From NCBI GenBank assembly GCA_934045905.1, contig OW203762.1, forward strand, positions 18,570,345 through 18,634,344: 64,000 nucleotides of DNA, written 5' to 3'. Position 1 is the stretch's first letter, and every line of letters begins with the position of its first letter. The position numbers and the translations under genes are program-made. The notes under the pieces were generated by a model that worked only from the letters and a program-made list of their open reading frames with translations, was not told where the DNA came from and ran no database searches. Positions 33,331 to 45,120 of the stretch are shown in pieces. Source of the stretch: Leuctra nigra. Its lineage: Eukaryota; Arthropoda; Insecta; Plecoptera; Leuctridae.

Positions 33331-33415
33331 TACATAATGCACATGTTCACAAAATGTCAAGGAAAAAACTGAGACAATTAGTATAAAACATCAAAATTAA
33401 TTTATCAAAGCAAGT

Positions 33416-33617
33416 TTAAGCGACAACGGAGACTGGGATATGTCTGCCAACTGGTCGGAATCCATTCTCATCAGCAGTGTAGGTGATCATGATCGGTGTG
33501 CCATCAGGAGCGGTGTAAGAGTACGATCCTTGCTTGACCAGCACGTAGTCCTTGCCATCAGCACGGGGCTTCAGAGCTCCTTGCTCGGTCAGGGAAATTC
33601 CGTCTCCGGTCAGATAG
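33416..33617 (-). CDS. Cuticle protein exon 3 (R&R domain)
   Basis: Polypyrimidine tract and 'tgttcgcag' acceptor, then C|TATCTGACCGG; ends GTTGTCGCTTAA. It encodes the chitin-binding core with the aromatic residues Y-Y-Y-F expected for the family. Confidence 0.95.
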
Positions 33618-36600
33618 CTGCGAACAAGTAGAGAAGATTCAGAACAATGGGTTCTTTATTTACTTAAAATAAAAAAATATATATATATATTAGTTAGTAG
33701 TCCGCGTGCGTGATTGATTATTTAGGATGATTTGGAGGTGATGATAAAGAAAGGAGAAGAAGAAAATTAGAGAAGCAGGTGGCATGAAATGAGCAATGAC
33801 GGATCTGCATACGGTTTAGGGCATAAAACAGGAAATTCAAGTAGCACATCCACAGATTCACAAGAACCAAACCCAGGAATCTTAAATACATTTTGTGATT
33901 GTATTTAATAATTACAATGTTAACATTAGGTATGATAAAGCATTATTATACATAGATGCAACATTGTAAAAAAAATCATATTTTTTTTGCAAATTATTTC
34001 ATATTTAAGCTCTCCTGAAAATGTATATTTATTTTAATTCTATAGAAATTATTCATTTTAATTAATTAGATAAATAAGTTCTTTCTTTCCTCCCTTTAAT
34101 AATTAATATTCAAGAAAATATGGTGTACCAAAGTGCATTCTTTACACATACTAAATTTTCATTGTGTCATTCCATAAATTGTCCTTCCATAATAGTACAT
34201 TTAAGTACATTTTAGTTATCTCAATCTTACAATTGACATAAAATCTCTTGTCCTCAATTCTACCTAACATAAATATTTTTTTGATTAAGCCTAATTTTTA
34301 CATTTATATTCTGTAAATTTTATCCGATCAATAAAATATTATACTTAAGGCCGATGCACAATTGACGCAGACGGACGACGCGGACGGACGACGGAGACGG
34401 ATACGATGTTTACGTATGACATATTCACTCTGGCTGTTCACAATCGGACGCGGACGGACGACGACTTTAACATCGTATCCGTCTCCGTCGTACGTCCGCG
34501 TTGTCTGTCTGCGTCAATTGTGCATCGGCCCTTACCCTCAATATCGAGAGATAGGCAAATTACTCCTTAGAAATGGGAGACAAAACTTAAATAGTTTGTG
34601 CTCGTATTACATTTTATACATATTTTTTCGGTCTTTGAGGACTTCAAGGGGTGCTATCACTTAAATAAAAAAATAACTCTAAAATTGTCGCATGACAGTT
34701 TCTCAACTCACCCGAGAAGGCCGTGAATAACATTGAGATGAGAACATTGTCACGCGAGAACAATGTGTTTTCGAGTCTCACCTGATAGCGAACTGTCCGT
34801 GATCGTCCCTGGTCTCGGTACGGGAGAGTACAGGAACATGACGCACCAGTGGAGGCTCAGGCATGGCCAGAGCACAGCCGACAACAGCGACAAAGAAAAC
34901 AGCGACCTGGAAGCAGTTCACTTCATTCAGACACTAACAACTAGAACTTTGGATGTAAATGGTTGCTGGAACTGGAAATATAAGTCGTTTCTTTGTAATG
35001 AGTGAGTCTGATATTTCTAGTATGATTAAGAGGGCTTGGTAGTGAGTTTGACCTTGACGAGTTTTTTAATCGATTTTTATCAATATCTTTTTCCAGTGTA
35101 ATTGTTAACAAAATAGGGCTATGGACGTGAATTCAGAACAGTTCAATGAAAATAATTTCATAGTTTGGAATAAGTTATTAGTTTTATTGTGTACAACAGG
35201 TGTTTAGAACCCGAAAATTTAGTAATTTTCCGGTTCTAAACACCTGTTGGACAAAATAAAACTAATAGCTTATTCCAAACTATGAAATTATTTTCATTGA
35301 ACTGTTCTGAATTCACGTCCATAGCCCTATTTTGTTAACAATTACACTGGAAAAAGATATTGATAAAAATCGATTAAAAAACTCGTCAAGGTCAAACTCA
35401 CTACCAAGCCCTCTTAAGGCTGCGTTTCACCAAGATTCCAAACCCGGGTTAGAGGCGGTAAACCTGGTTTAGGAGCCTCTAAACCAGGTTTACCGCCTCT
35501 AACCCGGGTTTGGAATCTTGGTGAAATGCAGCCTAAAAAGCAGGATCCCTATCCCGATCATGATATTATTTTACCTACTCTTCACAGAAACTCTTGATAC
35601 GAGGTGTATAAAATAGGAACATTTTATGTAATGATTTTTCAAAGTATTTAAAAGCTATTTCAGTTTAGTGGAACGAACAAAAATCAACTTGTGAGTGTAA
35701 TAAAAGTTGACATACCTAGAATTAGTTTGAAAATTCAGGGAAGAACATATTGCTTTAACTTTATTGGTATAGAACAGTTTAAAATACTTAATATTTATTT
35801 TAATTGTGAATACTTTGGTTTGAAAGGTATTTGATGACCTTACTCGTGATCTAGTGGAGCGGTCGCTCCACGCCAGCCAAGTCGTACGGCGCGCACACTC
35901 TCACACAACATACCGTTGAAACCTAAAGGCTTGAGCAACCCACTTTTACTGTAAGCATCAAAGTGGCATTTTCGGCCTACTGGATCTCAAAATTGGAAAA
36001 TCTCAAATTGTTGCGAAATATCTTAATTTCGAGCTATGGCCCACCCCACCACATATACCAAATTTGGGAACAATAAGTTATGCCGTTTGCGAGCTAGAAG
36101 GCCGTGAAAACAGTGAAATTGTACGGCTTTCTTCAGATGATTATTATTATTCTTAATCATCTTCCAATAAATTCCGCGGTCTCCGCCACAGCCTAAACGG
36201 CTAGGTCGATTGACCCGAAATTTTCACCACATATACAGCTCGTCTGCCTGATGATACCTTGCCCTTATGAATTTTTTGTGCCGCCATTTTGAAACCGGAA
36301 GTGACGTCATATCTCAAAAACGGCTTGACCTATCGGAACGAAATTTGCGCCAATCGATTCAGACGGTCCTCTATACGAAATAACAATAGTGAAATTAAAG
36401 TTTTCTAATTACTGAAACCGGAAATGACGTCATAGTTTAGCGAAATCTGCCTAAATTCCCTTCCCCTTTATATAAAAACCAACTACATATTCAGAAGGCT
36501 TATAATGAAATATTAGTATTTATATACATATTAATACAATGTGTAAGAGCTTTCAGCCGCCATTTTAAAAACCGGAAGTGATGCCATATCTCGAAAACGG

Positions 36601-39320
36601 CTGGACCTATTGGAACGATGCTTTCGCAATTCTTCATGGCATATCACTTTAAGTTTATATTTAGCTCCAAACAATATTTTTCTTAGTAACTAATTCGGTA
36701 ATGGCGTATTTTTTTAAAGGAATTAGTCATTGTTGCCCCAATAAGTTTTACATGTTGTGTAAATAAACTAAAAAAATAAGTGATATCCCCATAAAAAACA
36801 CTCCGTGTAAAAAAACAGCCAAGTCTCGTCAACTAAAAAAAAATTATGAAATCTAAAAATTCTGCACTGAAACGTAGTGATATCAAAAAATGAGCCAAGT
36901 CAAAACTTTATTTGAAAATTAAAAAATACTTGGCGCATCGTTTTTTTAGGGCGTTGTAGGTATACTATAAGTATATGTATTTATATCTAGCCTATACTTC
37001 TAAGCTATTTATATACACGATGCGCCAGGTATTTTTTAATTTTCAAATAAAGTTTTGACTTGTAGGTATACTATAAGTATATGTATTTATATCTAGCCTA
37101 TACTTCTAAGCTATTTATATACACGATGCGCCAAGTATTTTTTAATTTTCAAATAAAGTTTTGACTTAACTCATTTTTTGATATCACTACGTTTCAGTGC
37201 AGAATTTTTAGATTTCATAATTTTTTTTTAGTTGAAGAGACTTGGCTGTTTTTTTACACGGAGTGTTTTTTTATGGGGTTTGGCTTTACTCCAAAATGAT
37301 CTAATTAATGAATTTTGTATTAAATAGACCATTTTAAATATTATCTCGGTGGCTCTGCTTTATAAGAAAAATCATATGCAGTTGGCTCATTCCATTCTAC
37401 TTCACCCAAAGTCGTTGCGCCTAGAATTTTGATTTTTTTTATATTTTGCACAGTTGTTCCTACATATAAGCTGATATCAAATCTCTAGTTTCAGTGCGAT
37501 TCCAAGTCGGCGTACTCAAATTACGTGTAATTAAAGATGGCGCGGACGGGAAAATCGGTGTTTTTAAGCTTCCAGGAGAAATGCTGCCATTTCCATACTA
37601 TTCAAGTTAACAGAACGATCTTTGCGGCGTTTTGTTCATTAAAGATTGGTCTATAATTATGTTTCTTACAATTTTGCTGTATATGGAACCCTTCATAATG
37701 TAATTTGCCCTCAAACTTTGACTAAAATTCTTAAATTTTTCCAATATTTGAGGCATGATTATGAATAGAAGGGAGTAATGGTTCAAACACCCAATTTTAT
37801 TTTATTTTCACCTTATATGTTAGAATAGATTTTCACACTTCATTGTTAGTTTTTATTAATTGTTTTTTACCAAAAAAAAGTCAAATTCCTAAAAAGTACC
37901 ATTTTTGGTCCTATTTTCCTCAGGAGGGGGACCAGATAAAACTTTGCGCTCAACGGCAAAATAACCAGCATTACTTGATGTATAATTTCTGCAAGTTTGG
38001 ACTTGTTTTTTTAACGGGTGTGGAAATGCATTTTCGCACCTGGAAATGCACGCGAAAATGCATTTCCACACCCGTTAAAAAAACAAGTCCAAACTTGCAG
38101 CAATTATACATTAAGTAATGCTGGTTATTTTGCCGTTGAGCGCAAATTTTTATCTGGTCCCCCGCCTGAGGAAAATGGGACCAAAAATGGTACTTTTTAG
38201 GGTTTTGACTTTTTTTTGGTAAAAAACAATTAATAAAAACTAACAATGAAGTGTGAAAATCTATTCTAACAAATAAGGTGAAACGAAAATAAAATTGGGT
38301 GTTTGAACCATTACTCCCTTCTATTCATAATCATGCCTCAAAAATTGGAAAAATTTAAGAATTTTAGTCAAAGTTTGAGGGCAAATTACATTATGAAGGG
38401 TTCCATATACAGCAAAATTGTAAGAAACATAATTATAGACCGATCTTTTATGAACAAAACGCCGCAAGATCGTTCTGTTAACTTGAATAGTATGGTAATG
38501 GCAGCATTTCTCCTGGAAGCTTAAAAACACCGATTTTCCCGTCCGCGCCATCTTTAATTACACGTAATTTGAGTACGCCGACTTGAATCGCACTGAAACT
38601 AGAGATTTGATATCAGCTTATATGTAGGAACAACTGTGCAAAATATAAAAAAAAATCAAAATTCTAGGCGCAACGACTTTGGGTGAAGTAGAATGGAATG
38701 AGCCAGTTTGATTTCCAAACACCTTAGTCCCTGTTTCAACAATAGGTGAAACAGGGACTAATGTGTCTGGAAATAATACTGCATAAATGATTTTTCTTAG
38801 AAAGCAGAGCCACCGAGATAATATTTAAAATTGTCTATTCGAGAAAATAAGGAACACGACTGACCTCTGGTGGATTCTTTGGTACTACGATAATGGCGGT
38901 TGTAAAGGGTTTATTTATGTAAATAAATTATATAAAATTTGCTTTAGTTGTTTGTTATGGTTGAAAAAGTAAACTTGTAACTAAATATACATTTCATTTG
39001 TTTCTCCTTTTTCACTGCCTTGTGGAAACACGAACATCAAAACAAAAAAGTGCATCTAAAAATTTTCCTGACAGAAGTGGCTCCATCACGTATCGCTTAT
39101 TTGTTCGAATACAGTTAAATATTGTATTTGAGGACTTCATTCATTTTATTTTATTTTAATTTGAGTATTTATAGACGAATCTTTCAATTATTTATTTTAT
39201 TCATACAAGACACAAGTAATTCGAATTCTTTGAAACTTAGATGCTTTTCAGCGCAATGCTATTTCTAATTACTTTGGTACCATAACCTTTAATAATAAGT
39301 AGTCTACTTACGATTTGCAT
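33416..39320 (-). CDS. RR-1 cuticle protein (chitin-binding R&R consensus), three exons
   Basis: Exons on the - strand: 39312-39320, 34782-34906, 33416-33617. Junctions are ATC|GTAAGT, 'cttccag'|GTC, AG|GTGAGA and 'tgttcgcag'|C, giving 111 aa. Residues 1-17 (MQIVAVFFVAVVGCALA) are a signal peptide. The mature part has the extended R&R domain: DHGQFAISYLTGDGISLTEQ, GSYSYTAPDG and YTADENGFRPVGRHIP, which is RR-1 type (soft, flexible cuticle). Such proteins are secreted by the epidermis and bind chitin. A 3-codon first exon splitting the signal peptide is usual in insect cuticle genes. A TATA box lies 65 bp upstream of the ATG and a poly(A) signal 86 nt after the stop. Intron 1 is 4.4 kb and packed with palindromic elements; intron 2 carries a MITE. 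No defect is seen. Confidence 0.92.
34348..34531. mobile_element. MITE in cuticle intron 2, PIF/Harbinger-like
   Basis: 184-bp element with roughly 60-bp inverted repeats starting (A/G)GGCCGATGCACAATTG and flanked by TTA on both sides (34345-34347, 34532-34534). The arms carry 'gacgcagacggacgacg' and related short repeats. Duplication and GGCC ends suit PIF/Harbinger. Confidence 0.8.
34782..34906 (-). CDS. Cuticle protein exon 2 (signal peptide to R&R domain start)
   Basis: 'ctgcttccag' acceptor, GTCGCTGTTTTC, then 41 codons, ending ATCAG|GTGAGA. No in-frame ATG exists before the hydrophobic stretch, so a separate first exon is required. Confidence 0.9.
35026..35417. mobile_element. Near-perfect palindrome in cuticle intron 1
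   Basis: Two arms of about 185 bp meet at a short centre near 35215-35230 ('aaaatttagtaattttc'). The outer ends read TTAAGAGGGCTTGGTAGTGAG and its inverse, with TTAA at each extreme. The same family is found interrupted at 40246-44060. Non-coding. Confidence 0.85.
35418..35533. mobile_element. Perfect-hairpin MITE abutting the previous palindrome
   Basis: 116 bp made of two 57-58 bp complementary halves (GGCTGCGTTTCACCAAGATT to its inverse) with a single mismatch visible. TAA flanks both sides (35415-35417 and 35534-35536), a PIF/Harbinger-like duplication. It inserted exactly at the TTAA end of the neighbour. Confidence 0.85.
35843..37285 (+). mobile_element. Composite repeat, family X copy 2 (cuticle intron 1)
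   Basis: Same order as 31040-33065, beginning 'tagtggagcggtcgctccac' at about 35852. It contains three 'ccggaa(g/a)tga(c/t)g' blocks (around 36294, 36419 and 36573), then the palindromic MITE. Non-coding. Confidence 0.6.
36787..37283. mobile_element. Palindromic MITE, copy 2, with internal duplication
   Basis: Same element as 32648-33060 (CCCCATAAAAAACACTCCG ends). Here the right-hand centre, from 'gtaggtatactataagtata' to 'aaataaagttttgactt', occurs twice in tandem (about 36956-37062 and 37063-37166), which makes the arms unequal. Confidence 0.75.
37321..38840. mobile_element. 1.5-kb palindrome in cuticle intron 1
   Basis: Arms of about 710 bp run from 37321 to 38036 and, inverted, from 38050 to 38840, with a tiny centre at about 38037-38049. 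Conservation is high across the arms. The right arm carries an extra roughly 75-bp piece at about 38706-38780 containing a small stem-loop ('agtccctgtttca...tgaaacagggact'). Small mirror-image ORFs in both arms are by-products. A transcript would fold into a very long duplex. Confidence 0.9.
38850..39310. other. Remainder of cuticle intron 1
   Basis: AT-rich sequence between the palindrome and exon 1. No repeat with clear ends. Confidence 0.4.
39312..39320 (-). CDS. Cuticle protein exon 1 (ATG CAA ATC)
   Basis: Three codons, then GTAAGT. Chosen because it joins in phase 0 to the hydrophobic exon 2 to give a complete signal peptide, and because a TATA box lies at the right distance upstream. 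Confidence 0.85.
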
Positions 39321-39384
39321 GGTGATTTGTTGGTGCTCTCGTGAAGACTTGAGGCAAGTGTGAATTGCTCATACATTTCCTTCG

Positions 39385-39392
39385 CTTTTATA
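39385..39392 (-). promoter_or_regulatory. TATA box of cuticle-protein gene
   Basis: TATAAAAG on the - strand, placing transcription start near 39360 and leaving a roughly 40-nt 5' leader before the ATG. Confidence 0.8.
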
Positions 39393-39399
39393 CAACAAA

Positions 39400-40245
39400 T
39401 TCACGCACTTTCATTTCATACTTGTAAACAATTGAGGAGAATTGTTTTCAATTCTGAACATGTCTAATAAGTAATAACCTCGAACTGAGTATATAAATAT
39501 CTGATACGAAATCATGTTATTGTGATTTTTACCAGTTTGAGGATCAGGTTTGATAGAATTGTTGCTTTTTCATGTGATTCCACCTGCAGAATCTTTGCGA
39601 TTTGAAAACGAACTCCTCATTTGCAAGCGCAGAGTATTTCCTCTCCCAGATATTTTACTTCATTTAATATACTATTGATTGCAATTTTCACTGATTGCAT
39701 ACCTCATCCAAGATGTTTAATAAACATGGCATAAATATGACGTTTAAGACGTCAAACATGAATCAGTCTAATTTATATAATCAGACACAGAGGGTGAATG
39801 AGCCAGGGATTTTGCTGATTTTTAAGGCACTTTTTTGGATACGATTGGAGACGAAATGTGTTGACGAAATGATTTGAAATTTGTATCATGATTAGATAAA
39901 ATATAAACTTAGGGTAATCACTTTGCAGTTTTTTATTTTTAGCTTCGTTAATTAGAAAACGGTGAAAAATTATAGCTATTTTCTTGTCCATCGCTGGGTT
40001 CAGTATAAAATTTAATTTTAAAGATGTGCTAATGTGACTGATAAGATAACCTTAAGTTTGTCTTTTATCTAATCACGATTAAAATGAGAAATTAATTTCG
40101 GTTAATGTGTTTGGTCCCCAATCGTATATCCGCAATTTCATAGATTTGCGCGGTTTTGTTGAATAACCGGTTCATATAAAAAATAAAAATATGCAACTAT
40201 ACTACGATTAGACTGATCATGCGAACTTATCTTACACACACTTAT
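39400..40245. other. Upstream flank of cuticle gene
   Basis: No gene supported. It probably holds promoter-proximal control sequence, but no motif could be assigned. Confidence 0.35.
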
Positions 40246-40324
40246 TAAGACGGCTGGGTAGTGAGCTTTACCTTGAAGAGTTTTATCGATTTTTATCAAT
40301 ATATTTTACCAATGTATTTGTAAA

Positions 40325-41265
40325 CTAGGAAAACGCTCAGTGTTACGCGTTGATGAGCGAGCACAGAACATGCAACATCACCAGTTACGATACACGACAC
40401 GGCAGAAAAGACGATTTTCTCTGCAACTTTCCAATCTTCATATAAATACTCTGGATGAATATCAGATCCATTGTGTCGTGACTTTCCTACATACATTTTC
40501 CAGCTTTTGACAACCCATACTAAACTCGTAAAATAACAATTAATACTTGACTGGTTGGGCTTACAATGTGCAAAATTTTAGATTATGTTGGTCTTGATCA
40601 CCATGCAAAACATTTTGATTGGCGACCAATCAGAAGATATTATTTAAACTACCAATTGGAGGATTTGGCATTCGTACTGCATCCGATTAGATATGCGCTA
40701 GTTTTATTGTAAATTGTGGACTGCTTGGCTGCTCTACAGGCCTTGGAGAAGGCAGGGATGAAAATGTAGTATACAATTTACAAATATGTCAAGATTATGG
40801 AATAAAATGTCCCTAAATAACAAAAACTTTTGAAAATAACGACAGATTAGCCTGAAAATCGGCAAAAATACCTTAAATGTTGGTACCAATGACCATGCGT
40901 AGTTTTAAGTTGATCTGTCAAACGCTTCTAGTTTAAATTTCAAATAACACAGGAAATATGGGCTTAAATTTTAACCAATGGGAGGATTTGGCTGAAAATT
41001 TTTATGATTGGGTATAATGTTGGTCGTAATGACTTCTCAAAAATTCAAATTGATCGAACCAACCAAACGAAAGATAATTAAAATTTGAACCAATCAAAGG
41101 ATCCCTTTCAAAAACGATCCCAGAGTCCGCATAGATTACGTTAGTATGTGTACAAAATTTCAGATCGATTGGTTGTGCGGTTTGACCTGGGCAGTGCAGA
41201 CAAAAAAAAACACACAGAGAAAGTGCCATAAGAGTTCTGCGGCGACGCTCGCTAGGCTCGCTCAA
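40325..41265 (-). mobile_element. Helitron-like non-autonomous element
   Basis: On the - strand it runs from TTGAGCGAGCCTAGCGAG (41265) to the hairpin and TTTTCCTAG|T (40325). It interrupts the foldback in its left arm. 941 bp, no coding capacity. Confidence 0.8.
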
Positions 41266-41485
41266 CAAAATAAAGCTTTGTACGCGTCTTCAGAACTGTT
41301 CAATGAAAATAATTTCATAGCTGGAATGGTTTATTAGATTTACTTTGACCTACAGATGTCCGAAAATTAGTAAAATTATGGCACTAAACATCTGTTGGAC
41401 AAAATAAAACTAGTAACATATTCCAAGCTATGAAATTATTTTCATTTTCTGAAGACGCGTACAAAGCCTTATTTTGTTAACAATT

Positions 41486-43980
41486 GACCAATGTAGGTGG
41501 GCGTTGCCTTTTGAAAGACAAAAGTATTTCCATGGTAACTCCAGAATTCTTAGAAAATAACAATTTTTCATTCAAACAAATGAAATTCAGAAAAATCAAA
41601 GAAATAGCTAACAGGTGCTAATCTAGTTTAATTTACCACTTGAAATAGTACAATCGATATATTTAAACTCATATAAATCATGTTTGATGATATGCTGGAC
41701 AATTTTTACGGATGCTACAACGAAACAAATTATATTTTGCCAGGTATGTTGCCAAAGCGTTTTACTTTTTAATGGCGTCTGTCACTGGATAGTTTCGTCA
41801 ACTTAAAAAGGCCCTTCCTCTCTTATGAGAAGTTAATTAAGACTGAACAATATTCAAGTAGATAGCTTAAAGCAATACTATTATTTACGGCAATTTGTTG
41901 ATTGTAAAACTGTTAAATTCTGTACGAATTCAACATTATTCTAATAATATCATGTGTACAATTTGTTGTGTTAGGCCAAGCAACGAAGGCTAAAAACAGG
42001 CCGAACCCGGGACAAATTGCAAGATTTGACTTTTTCATCAGACTTTATTCATAAAAATTCGCTGATTACAACAAAAAAAGTTTTACGCAGAGATGTGAAG
42101 GGAAATTGCCCAAAATTACGTGTAAAGTTCAAATTTTGAGAACATAAAATAATTTTTTTAAGAATCACAGAATACATTTTGATATTTGTTTTCAATAAAA
42201 AGTATGTATTATATTAGGATACAATACTCGAAAAAAAAATTGGGTGATAATATTAATTATTTTTGGATGTATCCAATTATTTAATAAAATGACGTCATTT
42301 AAATAATAAGTCGTAGTGACGTAACTAAAGGAGCTAGAATAAATGTTTTTACGGGAAAATGTTGGTAATAAAGCCTAATATTTTTGGTATGAATATGATC
42401 AAAAGTTCACCACGCATCTACTAATTGTTGTCAAACAAAATTTTAATCAAATTATATGAAAAATTAAACATCAATATAACGCAATTATTGGCATAACGGC
42501 GTAACTGTTTGATCAGAAAATGTTGTAACTTATAGATTTTGGCGCCTGATAAAACCTAGCCCAAAGAGAGATTTGGGACGCCATTTTGAAACCGGAAGTG
42601 GCATCATCTTAAAAACGGCTGAACCGATAATAACGGAACTGGTGGCAATCGACTCCAACTGTCATATGACAGAACATATCAATAGTAAAACCAGAAATTA
42701 CCAATAACAAATACCGGAAATGACGTCACATATTGAAATATTCAAAATTCTTCTAAAACCCCCTATTTAACAATAAGTAGGTACATTAAATAAATACATA
42801 AATGCATATCTTTATGAATTTAATTGTAAAAGTCTCTATTTATAATGATAAAATAATAAGTTTTAAAAATATTGGTACCTAGTTATAATGCTGTACCGAC
42901 ATAAAATTATGCCGCCATAAGGCTTAACATTTTTTCTGAATCCAGACACAGAGTGGTATCCACTTAATTAATTGGTATTTGATTTCATTTCAATACGTTT
43001 CCGAGCTATGGAGTCACTTCCGGTTCTCAAAATGGCGACTGAAAACAATGCCACATAGATTTTTTTTAAATAAATTCATATATTACATTATAACATATCC
43101 AGAATAATGTATTTATTGTTGAACAGGGGGTTTTAGAAGAATTTTGAATATTTGTGACGTCATTTCCGGTATTTGTTATTGGTAATTTCTGGTTTTACTA
43201 TTGATATGTTCTGTCATATGACCGTTGGAGTCGATTGCCACCAGTGCCGTTATTATCGGTTCAGCCGTTTTTAAGATGATGCCACTTCCGGTTTCAAAAT
43301 GGCGTCCCAAATCTCTCTTTGGGCTAGGTTTTATCAGGCGCCAAAATTCTATAATTTACAACATTTTCTGATCAAACAGTTACGCCGTTATGCCAATAAT
43401 TGCGTTATATTGATGTTTAATTTTTCATATAATTTGATTAAAATTTTGTTTGACAACAATTAGTAGATGCGTGGTGAACTTTTGATCAAATTCATACCAA
43501 AAATATTAGGCTTTATTACCAACATTTTTCCGTAAAAACATTTATTCTAGCTCATTTAGTTACGTCACTACGACTAATTATTTAAATGACGTCATTTTAT
43601 TAAATAATTGAATACATCCAAAAATAATTAATATTATCACCCAATTTTTTTTCGAGTATTGTATCCTAATATAATACATACTTTTTATTGAAAACAAATA
43701 TCAAAATGTGTTCTGTGATTCTTAAAAAAATTATTTTATGTTCTCAAAATTTGAACTTTACACGTAATTTTGGGCAATTTCCCTTCACATCTCTGCGTAA
43801 AACTTTTTTTTGTTGTAATCAGCGAATTTTTCTGAATAAGGTCTGATGAAAAAGACAAATCTTGCAATTTGTCCCGGGTTAAATGCTTCGTTGCTTGGCC
43901 TATGTATATAAGCTCTTTGGTTGTGACCAAACATTGACTTTTGTTTTATGACGTCGTAGTTTGGTCAGATCTACATTGGT
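41486..43980. mobile_element. 2.5-kb inverted-repeat element with apparent CAATT duplication
   Basis: The ends share ACCAATGTAG, and CAATT lies on both sides (41481-41485, 43981-43985). Inside, inverted arms of about 800 bp (41974-42775 and 43127-43905) flank a roughly 350-bp unique centre. The arms include family-X-like blocks ('gaaaccggaagtg', 'aaaaacggctgaaccga') and CRE-like 'gacgtca' motifs. No transposase was found. Confidence 0.7.
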
Positions 43981-44062
43981 CAATTACATTAGTAAACGAT
44001 ATTGATAAAAATCGATTAAAAACTCTTCAAGGCCACGCTCACTACTCAGCCCTCTGAAACAA

Positions 44063-44420
44063 TTTTTCTCTATCAATTTGTTTCAACCTAGTTTAAATTA
44101 CAAAAATTACCGGAAAAAATGGTTTCAAATTTGAACCAATGGGAGGATTTGGCTGAAATGTATTATGATTGGGTACAATGTTAGTTGCAATGACTTTGCT
44201 AAATTTCAAATTGATTGGACCAACCAATCGAAAGATATTTTTTTTTAAATTTAAACCAATCAGGGGATTTCAAAAAAATTAGGGTCTGCAAATCTCATAT
44301 TTGGTCTGGACATGTGTGCAAAATTTCAGCTCGATCGTATAAACGGTGCGGCCTGTATACGAGCAGACGACAGACAAAAAAAAACAGAGGTTCGTTCCAA
44401 AAGAGCCAAAAGGAGACGCG
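44063..44420 (-). mobile_element. Helitron-like fragment, both ends missing
   Basis: Contains the family blocks 'caatgggaggatttggctga', 'tgattgggtacaatgtt' and 'tgcaaaatttcagctcgatc' in - orientation, and ends in 'aaaaggagacgcg'. Neither terminus is intact. Confidence 0.6.
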
Positions 44421-45120
44421 AACCGGATGAGTACCTGTCCTCTGAAACCTCGCCCCAGGCAATTTTCATCGTTATTTGAACGTCACGCTAGGTGTCGCAT
44501 GATCGCTCTACTCATCGAATATTTTACTCGTCGAACTACTCGTCGAACGTCCGGAAACGAAGTGAGTATAACGATGGCCTCGGTCCGGATGTCTGACGGA
44601 AAGTAAATGTGCAAAACCAGTCTCGAGAACACAACACTGATTCAAAACAAGCAACAGAAATCCCCCCCCCTAGCTACCAGAAAGATTGTCGGCTTGCCGG
44701 CGGACGCCGATGTTCTAGGAAGTGTTCACTACCTGATGTCAAAGATAAAATCTTTGCCGATGCCTTCCTCAAATATAAATTCAATATTTCGTATTCTTGA
44801 CCAAGTATTTATTTATTTGTCATTGTATTATTATGATATATGGAGAATTTATTGAATTTTATATTTTTATAATTAGTCAATATTTAGCGCAAACATTTTT
44901 TCAGCTTACACTTTGCGACGTCATATTTTGTCTAATTGCAAAAATTGCAAATCAGTAAACTACCTATACAAAACAAACTTTGAAAACTGGAAACAGTTGA
45001 GCAAAAGGATCAAAACGCACCTATTGCAAAAAATCGATTTTGAGAAAGGTGGCATTACATACTTTGAAGCAAGCATTATCTTTAAAAAAAAATCTTTAAA
45101 ACTAAAAAAGTAATTCTTAT
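44421..45120 (+). other. GC-richer island with short ORFs of unknown status
   Basis: Includes 'tcccccccccctag' (a possible splice acceptor ending about 44672), followed by an open stretch reading CRLAGGRRCSRKCSLPDVKD and ending at 44800. A second possible acceptor 'acattttttcag' (44904) is followed by a 65-codon Lys/Asn-rich open stretch ending at 45113. Their phases do not join simply, and neither resembles a family I know. Confidence 0.25.

Larger units (their letters stand above)
40246..44062. mobile_element. Foldback element broken by two later insertions
   Basis: The outer pieces (40246-40324, 41266-41485, 43981-44062) together follow the palindrome at 35026-35417, from 'aagacggctgggtagtgag' to 'ctcactactcagccctc'. 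Insertion 1 is a Helitron-like element (40325-41265). Insertion 2 is a 2.5-kb element (41486-43980). Confidence 0.75.

Noticed and set aside
35026..35417. piggyBac assignment of the TTAA-flanked palindrome
   Set aside because: TTAA at both ends fits, but the terminal bases GAGGGC do not match usual piggyBac ends, and TTAA could be part of the inverted repeat.
37843..38246. Mirror-image 91- and 60-codon ORFs around 38040
   Set aside because: They are the two arms of a palindrome read in opposite directions.
44607..45113. A two-exon gene joining ORFs at 44609-44800 and 44913-45113
   Set aside because: Possible acceptors exist, but no donor joins them in phase and the peptides resemble nothing known.
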